Below are positions 1-11,520 of a DNA stretch of 64,000 bases, in pieces; the stretch's first letter is position 1, and every line of letters begins with the position of its first letter. The notes beneath the pieces are model-generated. The model searched no databases. It had not been told where the DNA came from and saw only the letters and a program-made list of their open reading frames with translations. This DNA comes from Nymphaea colorata (lineage: Eukaryota; Streptophyta; Magnoliopsida; Nymphaeales; Nymphaeaceae). Both the position numbers and the translations under genes were made by a program. The DNA is taken from positions 3,326,143 to 3,390,142 of the forward strand of contig NC_045138.2 of assembly GCF_008831285.2 (NCBI RefSeq). The letters are read 5' to 3'.

Positions 1-97
1 ATGAATTTTCTTTCAGAAAACACCAATTTGGCCTTCATCAAAGAAGGATTGTTACATAAAAAATAATAGCAACAATAATAAATGATTCGTCGATCAC

Positions 98-537
98 CAG
101 GAAATAAGCGATGGAGCTTTCCCACCGCTCTCATCCCCACCGCCCTCACCCGAGCCACCGGACCCAGGACCTGAACCCGACCCGCCGAAGCCACCGTTCC
201 CGCCCCCACTGCCGTCATTTGCAACCCTCATAAGCCACCGATAACGAAACCCGTCAGAGTACCGCCGTCGGAAAGCAGAATCCGGAAGGTTGTACCTCGG
301 AGAAGCGGTTGTGCCCGAACCTCTCGAGATTCTGCCAGGAAATGAGGGGAAGCTGGTCGAGCTGCCTAGGGCGAAGAAGGAAGCTGGCGAGTTCTTGGAA
401 CTCAGGCGACCGGTCGGACTTAGGTTTGAGGTCGAGGGCTGGAGCGAGAGGCCGGCAGCAGTGAGGTTGCTGCTCCACATCGCTATCGGATGGATGGTCG
501 TGGCCTGCATCAGGGCGTGGGGATGGACGGGGCCCAT
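98..537 (-). CDS. Mpv17/PMP22 family membrane protein, first exon (partial)
   Basis: The start codon is at 537 on the minus strand, and the frame stays open for 146 codons plus two bases to a GT donor (GTGATC) at 97, so the rest of the gene lies left of the window. The N-terminal ~90 residues are rich in Ser, Thr and Arg with few acids, like a plastid or mitochondrial transit peptide. A Gly/Ser-rich linker follows (about residues 108-140), then the sequence SLISW at the splice. Plant Mpv17/PMP22 proteins with organelle presequences have this layout: a Gly-rich linker directly before a conserved S-W-Y entry into the four-helix membrane domain. That domain is not in the window, so the family call rests on the linker and junction alone. 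Another Gly-rich chloroplast protein is possible. Confidence 0.5.
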
Positions 538-1102
538 GGCTCTGAGGGGTGGGAAAAAGAATCGCCCGTCCTCAAGCTGCCCCTGTCTTGTGTTCTATTG
601 GGAGTAAAATGGATCAGTTCAAACGAGGATCCGAGAAGGAATGAGGCATAGATTTGGTTCGAAAAGTTGTGTTAACTATCGTACAATTTGTCTGCTGAAA
701 TTTTTGCACCATCAGAAAATTCGGTAGCATTTGATGACCCTGTAATAATATTCCTGGAAAAAAGGTTCAAGGAAAATAATTCAGGAAAAAATGCACCAAT
801 TCTAATGCTCCAGAATTAAATATCCAGTCTTAAAACTGTGGCTACTTAGTACATGATTTTTTTTTTTTTTTTGTGGAATTTTTGTCCTACCTTCCGGTTT
901 GGTCATTGAACTTTTGTTGCGAGCGTTGAAAAGTTAACAGGCAAAAAAAATTCCTTCCAAACTTTAATGCAAGTACTAAAGTTTCATGATAACTCCAAAA
1001 CTCCCGGTACTGAAGTTTAGGGTTTGTCAAAAAATGAAACTTTTGAACTAAGTGTTTTATCTTATTAAATTTCATATATTTCAATGAGCCCTAAACATTT
1101 TG

Positions 1103-1143
<41 letters not shown>

Positions 1144-4100
1144 CGAATGGTGACCTTAGTTTTTAGAATTACCTAGACAATCTAATATGCACTGTTCTAA
1201 CATGATTGAAGGTTAAGAGAAAAATAAGGTTAAGAGAAAAATAAAAAAAAAAATATAATAAGCATTTTAATTTTTTTTAGTTCTATTGAGCAGTTTGTTC
1301 TCTACAATCAGGCCTCAGTTAATTGTCAACCTGTAATCTTCAAGGGGTTGGGGCATTAGTTCGAGCAAGGTCCCATAAGTGGCAAGTTTTCATTTTAAAT
1401 TTTTAAACATCAACTCTTTATGCTGCAAAAAGAAGGTTCTTAACACGCAACTTAAAGCACGATGAAAATGAGAAGTACCAAAATCCAGCCATTATATCAT
1501 AAAACTAGAGAAGATTGAATGAAAGTTTCTGCTCTCTTTTATATAATAACATTAAATCATCATCCTCCTTGCTCATAAAAAAAAATGGTCAACTAGTAAA
1601 TGTTCAATAGTTATTTATCTCTCTTTTTTTTAATTGCAATTTATATGATATGTGCACCTAGTTGGGTTTTTTGGTGTTTCCATTTGAATCTCAAATAATT
1701 GATAGATGTTAGGAGCTTCTGGTCGAGGGCAATAGTATTTAAGTTTTTTTATTTTTAATGGACAACAATATGAAAATAACAAAAATAGTCATGAGGTACT
1801 AATGTAAAAAACAAACTTTTGTGTGTGTTGTGTGGTCAACCGCCCACACATAGCTCACGTAACGGCAAGAGAGAGAATGTTTCCCTTCCAATTCCATCCT
1901 GGAAGGAGCTGGCCCTTTGAACACTGCAACGGCATCCTCCCACTTTCTTGCTGTACTGCGTTTTATGCCACCAAGGTCCAGCCCCTAACGGTTACCCTCC
2001 ACCGCCGCCACCTCCTCCTCCTTACCCTCTATATCTCTGCCACACCTTCCACCGTGTTCTTTGAAGAGCTCCGCTCCGTTTTCCGGCGACCCTCCCACTA
2101 GCACCGGAGTTCGAAAGCTACATTTTCGGTCATCCACTGCTCTGCTCAGAGCCCTTGCTCGTCCGGTTTGTTCCTTTCTGCTCCTTCTCCTGTGTAGCTC
2201 GCTCGCCGGAGATATGAAGGAACACCAATACCAAGTAACCGGAAGATCGAGTTGTTGCCGGTGAGTCGGATAAAATTTTGAGTTTTCACCAAAAATTAGG
2301 GACATCTTTTGATATCTTCTTTTATCTAGCGATCAGAAAGAAGGTGGATAAATTGGGATATTTTGTTAATGCTCCATGCTGCAGCAAAGCAATCCCGACT
2401 TGGTTATCGCGTTTTATCCGGAAAACATCAAACCCTGTGCCTCGATATATTTGAATTCAAAGTGCTTCGAAGTTGTGAATGTCCAATTTCTTCTCTTCGC
2501 CCGCCATTTTTTTTTCAAGATCCAGTCTTGTCTCGTTTTTTCGTGCAAATTGTGCGCTTCTTAGATTTCGTGCTTCTCCTTTTCTTCCTGTTAGGAGATG
2601 ATGCAACGAGGACAAATATCGTGATTTTGTGAATCCACGATAATAACGCGACATTTTCAGCAAATCTTGCTTTCTACAATGTTTTCATTGATTGATTGTA
2701 GCATTTGCATTATTTTTATTTTAGTATTTGAAAGCCGCTTGTATCTCATCTTTTCTTTTAAATAAAAGAGATAACATCTATGAGATTCAATTACTCATCT
2801 TTTTTTTTTTAAATAAAAGAGATAACATCCATGAGAATAATTTAATGGTAATTTCAATTTTCTTTGTACTACCCAGCTTGCATTGTTAATTATCTTCATT
2901 ATTTTATTATGTTACAGTAATTTTCCCTCACATTTATGAGAAAAGAACAAGAATAATTCAAATTTTGGGGTACTAGAATATAGAAACGGTAGAGTAGAAG
3001 TTTGGTTTGATTGACGTGTCGGCAAAGAAACCCTCTTCCTTAACGGCCAAAACCAAAGCTTGAAGTCGCGGCAACCCTACAACGAGCTTGCCACCTCATT
3101 TAAAAGGAAATCTCCAATGAAGCCCATGTTTTTGCCTATAATGTTATAAAAGGTACTACCTTTTTGAGATTGTCTTACTAGAGGCCATAGAGGCGTGAAG
3201 TGAACTTTATGAAAAAAAAAAAAAAAGTTAGCTGATTTTTTTTTTTTTGCGTTCTTGCTCTCCATCATTAAATTAAGTCCTTGCTTCTTTGGTGATGAGT
3301 TATCTTCAACCTCATTAGAAAAAATTACAGAAAAATGAAGACAATAAATTCATTGCTTAAAATACCAGAAACCTCACTGGAACCCATTTTAGTAACTGTT
3401 TTTAAAAAATGTATTTTTAAAATTTTAACCATCTGACGACAATATTTGACACATAGCAGCATTGATCATTTTTATACACAGATACATCAATGTTATACTA
3501 ACTTAAAATTATAATTAATTAGTAAAATCATCCATATGAAAACTTATTTGAGAAAAGTATAAACAATTAATCTTATAAAAATAAGCATAAAAGTTCTTTT
3601 TTTTTTTTTTACATTTTCTATTTCCGTGTCAAAATTAATCAAGCTTATACATTATCTGATTTGTTTTTTTTTCAGTTACTATCATTGATATGATATTAAC
3701 CCTTCTTATAAATCCTTATTTTGACATCATCAGCGCTTTCCAGTCCCTCTCATAATCTTCCTCTCCCTTGCCATAGTCCATAACTTCTCTCTCTCAAAAG
3801 CATTACCTTGTCATTGACGCAATTGAATCCTCACACTATTCTTGGGCCTGATATGACCGAACCCAAGATTCTTCATGCAGTAAAAAGTTTTTAAGATTTT
3901 TTTTTTCCTCAAATTCGTTTACGACTTTTGCCAATTGACAAATTCATGCCGCCTTATTATAGATTTTCTTCAAAAGTGGTTTAATTTTAGTCTTTATAAT
4001 TTTTTTTCCTTTGCATGAAATCAAACACCAGGTGGATAAAATGGCCAATGGAATAGATTTTCTTATCAAAAGAGATGTTAAGCGTCCATTTGTCAATTGT

Positions 4101-4334
4101 AACGGGACAGGCATGAATTTGTCAATTTCTAGAAGTCGGGGATAAATTTAGAAAATGTTTCTGCTCAGCTCTTGTCCGTTTAAATGGTGTATGTGCTAGA
4201 TCATCTCTATGTCTCTCGCTGGCGATCGCAGGTCGGAGCTAAAAGCCGGTCATTTTCCGGCAAGCTAGCCGTCTGATCTCTCACGGGAAGTCCATCTGCT
4301 TCTCGGCCGAAGATTTCGGCGTGGGGAAAAAAAG
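538..4334. other. Intergenic region, AT-rich
   Basis: No convincing coding gene is seen. The stretch holds poly-A/T runs, a (TA)n microsatellite at about 1104-1141 followed by sequence resembling one end of the MITE family described at 5244, and a GC-richer island at about 1890-2265. The short open frames here lack family resemblance and overlap on both strands. Confidence 0.5.
1890..2262 (+). other. Possible non-coding first exon of an unidentified transcript
   Basis: This island is clearly richer in G and C than its surroundings. It has CT-rich leader-like sequence and ends at a good splice donor (CCG then GTGAGT at about 2261), after which the sequence becomes T-rich like an intron. It looks like the 5' exon of a plus-strand transcript, but no downstream coding exon was recognised before the VQ gene. 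It could be a non-coding RNA, the leader of a lost gene, or chance. Confidence 0.2.
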
Positions 4335-4916
4335 ATGGAGCGCACGGGCGGCCGGGCCAGCCAGAGCGCGGCCTCGACGACGTTCGTTCAGGCGGACACG
4401 GGGACCTTCCGCGAGCTGGTTCAGCGGCTGACCGGCCCCTCCAACGAGGCTCGCAAGAGTCCGCCGGCTCAGCTTCCGGAGTCTAGCGACGCCACCGCGA
4501 AGTCCGTGGGAGTGAAGAAGCCGGCGTTCAAGCTGCATGAGCGGCGGCAGAGGACGAAGATCGAGATCAGGCCCGGTGTTCACGTCAGCAGGGGACCCCT
4601 CTTCAACTTGAACCTGCCGGCGGCCACGTCAAGGACCGGAGACTTCCCTTCTCCGCCGCCCGCCCCAGGCGTGTCTCCCGTAGGCACGTCGTTCTCATCA
4701 CTGACGCTTGCTGACGGTGAGCTCAACGTCGTCGTCGCCGCCGCCGCCGGCTCTCTGGCGAGGTCGCCCTCCCTCTCGCCCAGCGAGGAGGAGGAGAAGG
4801 CCATCGCGGAGCGGCGGTTCTACCTTCACCCTTCGCCCCGATCCCGAACCGGTTTCGTCGAGCCCGAACTTCTCACGCTCTTCCCACTGACGTCCCCCAA
4901 CTCCAAGGAACCCTAA
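4335..4916 (+). CDS. VQ motif-containing protein
   Basis: This is an intronless 193-residue protein. The VQ motif FRELVQRLTG lies at residues 25-34 and fits the family consensus FxxxVQxLTG, with the LTG variant complete. VQ proteins are plant nuclear co-regulators that bind WRKY transcription factors through this motif, and some are MAP-kinase substrates. Several SP sites (LARSPSLSPSEEE near residue 140) would suit phosphorylation. The C-terminus carries AIAERRFYLHPSPRSR and then EPELLTLFPLTSP, which is the signature of the subgroup around Arabidopsis VQ4, VQ19, VQ31 and VQ33. The chosen start is the first ATG of the open frame, preceded by a purine-rich stretch. Length and lack of introns are usual for the family. 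GC content is much higher than in the flanks, as expected for such a gene. Confidence 0.95.
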   Translation: MERTGGRASQSAASTTFVQADTGTFRELVQRLTGPSNEARKSPPAQLPESSDATAKSVGVKKPAFKLHERRQRTKIEIRPGVHVSRGPLFNLNLPAATSRTGDFPSPPPAPGVSPVGTSFSSLTLADGELNVVVAAAAGSLARSPSLSPSEEEEKAIAERRFYLHPSPRSRTGFVEPELLTLFPLTSPNSKEP

Positions 4917-5243
4917 CCCGGAGCGAACCGACCCAATCTAGAGGCTGCCGGACCAGGCAGCCCGTGCATAAAGAAAAGTAAGCGTAGCACACTTATTCCT
5001 CGCCGGAAATTAAACCGACAGGATCTGTAAAGAAACTAAGTTTTGACTGTAAATCAGATTTCTTACTTCGATGTCAAAATTATATTCGGTGAAAAAAATG
5101 TGTGTGTGCATATTTGCTTGTGTGATAGCGTAATTTATTATGACCGGAGGACAAACTAGAGAAATCTGGCCTGATTAACTCAAACCACCTAGACAATCTT
5201 ACTTGATTAGGTACCTCTCTTTGTATATATATATATATATATA

Positions 5244-5443
5244 AGCCTAATCGTGACTATAACATTTCATGGTCACCTAGCCATCTAGCTATGACGGTCT
5301 AATTCAATATGATGGATGTAAGTATTTTTGTTATTTAGTATTAGTTTTCATTTTTTCTTTATTTCTTTCAACCATTCATTTGCATCAAATGGATGGCTTT
5401 GATTAAATGGTTGGGTAACTCTACATAGCCAAAAACATCATTC

Positions 5444-5446
<3 letters not shown>
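5244..5446. mobile_element. MITE-like element inside a TA microsatellite
   Basis: About 200 bp are flanked on both sides by (TA)n runs (about 5224-5243 and 5447-5496). The two ends are imperfect inverted repeats: the left end reads GTGACTATAACA...GGTCACCTAGCCATCTA, and the reverse complement of the right end reads TAGAGTTACCCAACCATTTAATC. The same pattern recurs at 61776-62010. It has no coding capacity. The design resembles Micron-type MITEs that target TA dinucleotide arrays, but the superfamily was not determined. Confidence 0.6.

Positions 5447-5496
<50 letters not shown>
5447..5496. repeat. (TA)n microsatellite
   Basis: Uninterrupted TA dinucleotides, about 25 units. They border the MITE-like element on its right side. 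Confidence 0.95.
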
Positions 5497-5500
<4 letters not shown>

Positions 5501-6053
5501 AAAAAGAAGGGAAAAATTAGTAGAAAATAATTGTTAGATCATGAACAAAAACCATACGCTTTAATTTCTTACTAAAAGATTATTTCAAATAAAATATAAA
5601 CATCTTAATATATCTATGAAAACTATTCGCATGTAAAAACATGTTTCGATGCAAATTGTTTCTATGAAAAGTGTGGATTTTCTATTGTCAAAATGTTGTT
5701 TCTATGGGAGCCATTCATTTTTGCTTATTATAAAACACTATTAAAGTCCAAAACATAAACAATTTGATATGTATATTCTTATGATCATATTGATAAGGTT
5801 AACTTGCAAAAAAAGTACACAAAGCTACATAATATATATATATATATATATATATATAGATATTACCATATGATACAAGGCATTGCATGGATATGATTAA
5901 ATACACTGGCCCATGCACTGAATTGGATGTGCAATGAGAGATCCAATTCAACGAGAGACTAGAGCCTCGACAAAGAAATCCAGAAATTATATATATCGAA
6001 GAATTGAATGTCAACTGAACTGAATAGTCTAACTCTACAGAGATAAAATACAC

Positions 6054-7368
6054 ACAAATTGATACATAAGGTAGGACAAGCAGTGCAATCTTTCCAGCGG
6101 ATAATACTTGACTAGGCATTAGGATTTCTGCAACAAAACTCTTTCCTGCACTGAAATGGCAAGTAACTTTAGAAACATAGGTTTAAAATATCATAAATGA
6201 TAATTGATGTAGCTTAAGGCGAGCCAAGCAACAAATCAAACAAGTACACAATAAATTCTTTGGAGGACATGTTAGTATGACTTTGGAAAGCCACATGAAA
6301 TGGTGATAAATAACCTCTTGGTAATTTTTGCACCTAAAAAGAAAGAAGTTTCTGCTTGAAAAAAACTCCTTAAATGATGTCAAAATTTTGACAAGATCCT
6401 TCCTCTACTTGTCCTATTCCTTTTATGCAACAGTTCCTTCTGAATGAGAAAAAAATGAATACACGGTTTGCTTCTAAACAGGTTTACAACCTAATTTAAA
6501 GCTTCTCCCCAAGGCTCCCATTTTTAAAAAATCTCAGGTGTTTTGGTGTCAATGTAAATGCAACATCTAACCATGGATAGATATTTTATCCTCAAGATGA
6601 TGAGAAGCAAGACACTTCTGAAGACCTTCAAGTTGTCAGTGTTAGCAACTTTGACTAGAAATCTGTACCTAAGAATTATTTCCTAAAACTTCTGAAGATG
6701 GTGCATGACTGATCGAGTACAAAGCCAAGCCAGATGTTTCAACTTTCAACCTACTACATTCTTTGCATATTTCCTATAAATCAACAAGGCAATGCCTAAC
6801 TTTGGACCCCAAAATCCAGTATACATTTTGAAAAAGTCAAAGCATGTCCTAAACCACCTAAATGTAGTAAAGTATGGCTTCAGTAGAAATTTCTTTTAAA
6901 TAACCTTGTAATTTTTTTTTTTCTCAAACATCAGAGAGACAACATTAATAAGATTTTTCATAATGTTAACCAAAGGATATACCATGATTCAGATTTCACG
7001 TAACTATAATGAGCAAAGTAACAAAAAGGAAAATAGCGAAAGGACAAAGTTGGTCACAAACATGTTAATTTTAGCAGTTTTGGCTCATATTTTCAAAAAC
7101 ATAAAATTTTTAATTCCTAAAATTCTATTGAGGGAAACCATTTTTCCACCAAATGCGCAAGAAAAACTTCACCAATAAAAACCCTGAAAATTATGCATGT
7201 AATTCAGCAAGTTGGAACATAGAGTGTCAATCTTTTAGTTAATATCTTCCATTGTACACATGCACAAACAAATGCAGGTGACAGAAACTTGTATTAATTT
7301 TACCTAGTAGATGCACAATAAACAAGATTTCTGTTCTCCAAAACACCATCCATTTGGAGGCACTCAAC
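6054..7368 (-). pseudogene. TEBICHI/DNA polymerase theta-like helicase fragment, two exons
   Basis: Two exons on the minus strand are recognisable. Exon A (7368-7304) encodes VECLQMDGVLENRNLVYCAST and ends AG at a GTAAAA donor. Exon B (6150-6054) follows a TTTCAG acceptor and encodes [11 protein letters not shown]...[17 protein letters not shown]. Spliced, they join in phase and give the Walker A loop STSAGKS of the POLQ helicase domain, the superfamily 2 helicase part of plant TEBICHI, which acts in microhomology end joining and replication stress. Splice sites and frame are intact, but no flanking helicase or polymerase exons were found, and the plus-strand VQ gene ends 1.1 kb downstream. 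The residues MPSQ before VLSAGK look altered compared with family memory. I infer a duplicated, truncated fragment. A living gene with the VQ gene nested in an intron is the less likely alternative. Confidence 0.75.
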
Positions 7369-7599
7369 CTGCACTAAGAAATAAAAATATATGATGCATG
7401 ATTCCCATCTTTTTTGGAATATCAATATCACTCGATGAATAGCGAAGCAGAAGGCGAGCAATGAATTAAGACATATATGTATATACATACATACATACAT
7501 ACACACACACATATATATATATATCACTACCGCATATATCATGCACAGCAGCACATGTATTATACGGTGAGGAATTTGTCGGGTATAATATGGCAAAGT

Positions 7600-7860
7600 G
7601 GTATATCTCAAGAAAATCTTGGTAAATTTTTAAAAATTTTAAAACATTTAATGAAATCTGAAAATTATAAAAATAACAAAATAATAAAAAATAAATAAAA
7701 AATAAAAAAATGTGTATAATATGTGTTTTTTCTACATTTTTTATTTTTTTGGCATTTAAAAAAAAAACGCATCTAATTGTCGTTTTATACAGCTGACTTA
7801 TTTCTCACATATTATATGTGTTTTTTTTCGAATAATACGTGTTTTCTGTGGCAATGATAT
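7600..7860. repeat. AT-rich dispersed repeat, copy 1
   Basis: Shares an ordered series of blocks with 36912-37165 in the same orientation: GAAAATCTTG, a TTTAAAATTTTAAA-like run, TTATAAAA, an ATAATATGTG/ATAATACGTG block, then GTTTTATACxGxTGAC. It has no coding potential and looks like a small non-autonomous element. Confidence 0.5.
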
Positions 7861-8996
7861 ATTTTTACCCGCATATGCAACTAGATCGCTGAAATCAAGA
7901 AACGTAAAAAATTAACCGTTTCGTTAATTTGCAAGGAGAAGTCGCCGAAATGAAGTATATACCAATGCTTTGAATATATTAACGTGGAAACCAGAAACTA
8001 GCATGTCCCGACCTATCCAAAAGAACTAGAAGAAGATGATAAAGGAGGTCTCTTTTCTCTCAATAAGAAAGCTAATCATAACAACATGAAGCTCATCAAA
8101 TTTCTAGTCAGGGAAAGCGACTAACCGCGAATGCGATTACTTTATTGTCCTTCCTGGCAAAATAAAGGAAATCTGCTTGAACTTGGCAGCAAGCTATGGT
8201 TTAACAGGTCCTTTATTTTGAATAAGTAACGCGATCGCTAACAATCGTGTACATCTCTAATTTTTCCATCTAAGTAGCCATCAGGGCTACTTTGAGTCAA
8301 ACTGTTTAAGATATGTGTGTGTGTGCTGCTAGCTCTCTTTGGATGTTAAAAATCCGTTTGATCAGAGACTCAACAAAATAATGGTTGGTTGGTCACTGTT
8401 GCAACATTGGGCCCTCACCAGCAAAATGGAAGAGGTATGCAAGCTATCCTAATAATTAATTAGTGAAGAAATTTTGAGGGATATACATCTTACATTTTTT
8501 TCAGCTATGTTGAAGGCATCCTTATGGCTGATGTGACGGTTACATGTTTTTATCCTTTGGATCTCTTCCCTGCAAGGCACGTATGCCGCTTACTTACAAA
8601 CGCCTTCGGGCATCCCTTGAAAAGAATGATGGTTAACCGTGCAACACATATGATAAGGATGTCATCATTATGAAAAGGATCGTTTGCAAATATGGTGGCA
8701 AAGATCAAGACGATGGATTATGAAAACAGTTACGAGCACAAATCAAGGAACCGTTTTGTCGATAATGAATATCTTGTAACAACCCTTTAAAATAAGGAGT
8801 TATCTCAGTTGTAATGCCTATATATAAGAGATTGACATACTTTATCAATTTCAAAGCCGATGTCCTTCCGTGGATAAATAAAATTACTCCACTCTTTTAT
8901 ATTTTTTATCATCCTTATCTGGTGAGCCCCAATTAAAGCACAAGAACTCGTGTCCCAACCCCTCCCTTCCTTTCTCTGATCTCCTTTAATCCCAAT

Positions 8997-9025
8997 CCTA
9001 GGGTTTAGGGTTTAGGGTTTAGGGT
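8997..9025 (+). repeat. Interstitial telomere-type repeat (TTTAGGG)n
   Basis: About three and a half perfect tandem units of the plant telomere heptamer. Arrays this short occur inside chromosomes, often as telo-box promoter motifs or repair scars, so this does not imply a chromosome end. Confidence 0.8.
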
Positions 9026-10249
9026 CAATTCTGATTAATAACTTAGCTAGACCAAAGGTTGAAATCCCAACAGGGAACAGCGAAAATGTCCGGATCATGA
9101 ACTGGTCTACTAGCTATAGGAAATTTCAGTTCATACTTGATGAATCGATTGTATGCAGAAAGGACTTGTTGCCTTTTTTCTGATGCTGCACAAAAGCAAC
9201 TTCATTCTTACTCGCAAGAATCTACATTTTCTCTGGGTTTTGCAAACACGACTAATTATTTCTTGAAAATAAATAATGTTTGAGAGGTCTTGTTAGTTGT
9301 CAGATACGGTTTTACTCGAGATTTGGAGAATATTTTTCTGTTTGTGGAAATTAAGAACATGAGATGGACAAAAAAATAAAAAAATAACTGCATTTTCTTT
9401 CACGTTAATTCGCCAGGGATGCTCATAAACAATGAAAAATGCTCATTAATCAAATTGTCGGCTGGCTAGCCGACTCCGCTGGCCCTGATGGTGTTTAATT
9501 TGCTAGTCTGGATGCAACAAAAAAGTTACCAGAAGTGCAAGCACTTGCTAATCATGTTTAATTTGATTAAACATACATACTTATACAATTCAGATAGATC
9601 TGCTTGACGGTTACCATTGTTGATAGATTGGATTTATTTTGGTTACACTTGATCAAGTTTAATTAATAAGCTGCTAAAGTTCAACTAAATATCAAATCTA
9701 GTTTTCTTAATAATCAATAAATAACTAATTAAATGAATATTCATTCATTTAGAAATCAAACTATGTTCAATAACTACCCACGGTTTCATGTGGATTTACA
9801 ACTGAACTCAAAAACTAGTCGAGCTAATCTTCTATTAAAGCTCGTGAAGGAAACAACCACCAAAAGAGAGAGAGAGATTGGCCTAGTTCAACTTCAACTC
9901 TAGCTCGACCCTTACATAAGAGACCGAGGCACATGGCCAGCTGTCTTGGCAATGGCGCTGACGGAGGTGGCAGGAGAAACGGGACCCTTGGAGGTAGAAG
10001 GCAAACCATGCCCAAAGGCAACAAGTCACAGATCGAGTGCCCAATAGCACCACTGGTCGAGGGTTGTCAGTAGGACAAGCGAGTGCAGAGTCCAACAAGG
10101 ATGGACAGATTGGCCAAGGTCGGACAGACATACAGGGCAGAAGTACAGGCCAGACGCGCCAGGCCAAAACTAAGGCGTCAGTAAGGTTACTAGGCAGAGC
10201 AACCGAAGAGTCAAGACAGGAGATAAGTTGTCAGTAGTTCCGACCCTGT

Positions 10250-10620
10250 GAGCCAATTGGAACCAAGCCTAAGTCAAGTCCAAACCCGGCCAGAGAGGTA
10301 GATTAAGATAGAGTCCTTAGCGTCTCAGTCCAGTCGTCTGTTTGAGTGTTTAATTTACAACGAGTCATTTCATTTCCTTTTTGCTTTATAGAACCGTCTC
10401 GGTTAGGGTTATGTAAACCGAGACATTGTTAGACTATTTAAGTTCTCTTGTAAGCCATTTTTGGCATTCTTGCTTTTGAAATAGAAATTGCTTGAGATCT
10501 CTCTCTCCTTCCCCGCCCTTTGTGATGTGTATCTCCCCCATCGTTGTGGTGGTGTAACCCAAACTCTTCAACTCGTGGTTCTGGCCGAAGAGAAGAAGAG
10601 GAGCTCGTGAGAGTGGTGGT
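10250..10620 (+). other. Possible solo LTR or LTR remnant
   Basis: The stretch contains a TATTTAAG box (about 10435), then leader-like CT-rich sequence with a GTGGTGTAACCC-type tail, an arrangement often seen in the U3-R-U5 of plant retrotransposons. Clear TG...CA ends, a second copy and a target duplication were not found, so this stays tentative. The wider 9824-11340 stretch has above-average GC but no recognised protein. Confidence 0.25.
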
Positions 10621-11343
10621 GGCCGAAAAACCACCATTGGTGACGATTTCCTACATGCAAATCCCCGACGAAAAGATATCTCCTCTCGATATGGTTGTCC
10701 TCGAACACGGAGGGCTTCAAGAGGCCGGACGAGGTCACAGGTAGGCTTGGAGAAAGGTGGGCCATGGTTCTGTCCAGCTAGTACCCTAGCATTGACGACT
10801 CCAGTAGCGAAAGCAAGATTGGTATCGTGGAAACTCCCACACGGTTCCTTCTCTTTTGCTGGTTCTAGACTTGACCGACGCCACCCTAGTAGGCTAGCTT
10901 CCTCCCCGGGCACATCAGGAAGGTGGGTAGTCATAAAGGTAGGCCGAATCCCAGTCATGGCAAGTTTGGTGAAGCTCGGCCCTAGTAGGCTGCATTCCTC
11001 CTATAGGATCCAGGGAGTGTGTGGCCGGAGAGGTCGTGCTAAGCACAAGCTTGGCCGGTTCCTTCGCTAAGCAAAACCACAGATGTTGGTGGTCACTGTC
11101 GGTAGACAGCTGGTGGTGTTCGACGACATTGCTAGGTGGAGCACAGCGGAAACCCAATAGAGCACCTGCAAGAAACAAGGCAAACCTGCGGGGTTGCACT
11201 CGGAGACAACCGAGGCAAGAGCTCGGTAAATCGCCAGGCACATGTAGAGTGACAGGCCAAGCCACTCCCAAGTCCGACTTCGAACAGTGGCAAATCGCAA
11301 GGTGCCGGAATCTCTCAATTCGGTGATTGTAATTCCTGTCGTA

Positions 11344-11520
11344 CCTCCCGCCTTGGAGCCGCGGAGTCGCCAGGCGGCAGCGTCATAAGCTCGCATCGCC
11401 TCCTCCGTCGTATCGAAGGTGCTGAGCGGCACCGACCTATCCTATCGTGTATCTCGGCAACCACCATCCCCAGGGGCGCTTCCTCACACCACGGTAGCTG
11501 TTCTGCAACACTACATCGGC
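11344..11520 (-). pseudogene. AP2/ERF DNA-binding domain fragment, frameshifted
   Basis: Read on the minus strand from about 11520, the first frame gives NSYRGVRKRPWG, the opening beta strands of an ERF-type AP2 domain. Further frames give VAEIHDRIGR and then LSTFDTTEEAMRAYDAAAWR followed by LRGSKAG, the third strand and the amphipathic helix. These pieces lie in order within about 170 bp but in three different frames, so at least two frameshifts have occurred. The homology stops right after the helix, and no N- or C-terminal parts of a transcription factor were found. AP2/ERF proteins bind GCC-box or DRE elements. This relic cannot encode one. Confidence 0.85.

Larger units (their letters stand above)
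7380..9823. other. Intergenic, repeat-rich
   Basis: No gene was recognised. The region holds CATA/CA/TA simple repeats (about 7475-7525), copy 1 of an AT-rich dispersed repeat (7600-7860), a stretch at about 8750-8930 with a TATATAAG box followed by leader-like sequence that may be an old LTR, and a short telomere-type array at 8997-9025. Confidence 0.4.

Noticed and set aside
4281-4583. Minus-strand 100-residue frame over the VQ gene
   Set aside because: Shadow of the GC-rich VQ coding frame.
10434-10958. 174-residue minus-strand frame and its plus-strand partners (10544-11326)
   Set aside because: No motif, mutually overlapping on both strands, and located in suspected LTR-derived sequence.
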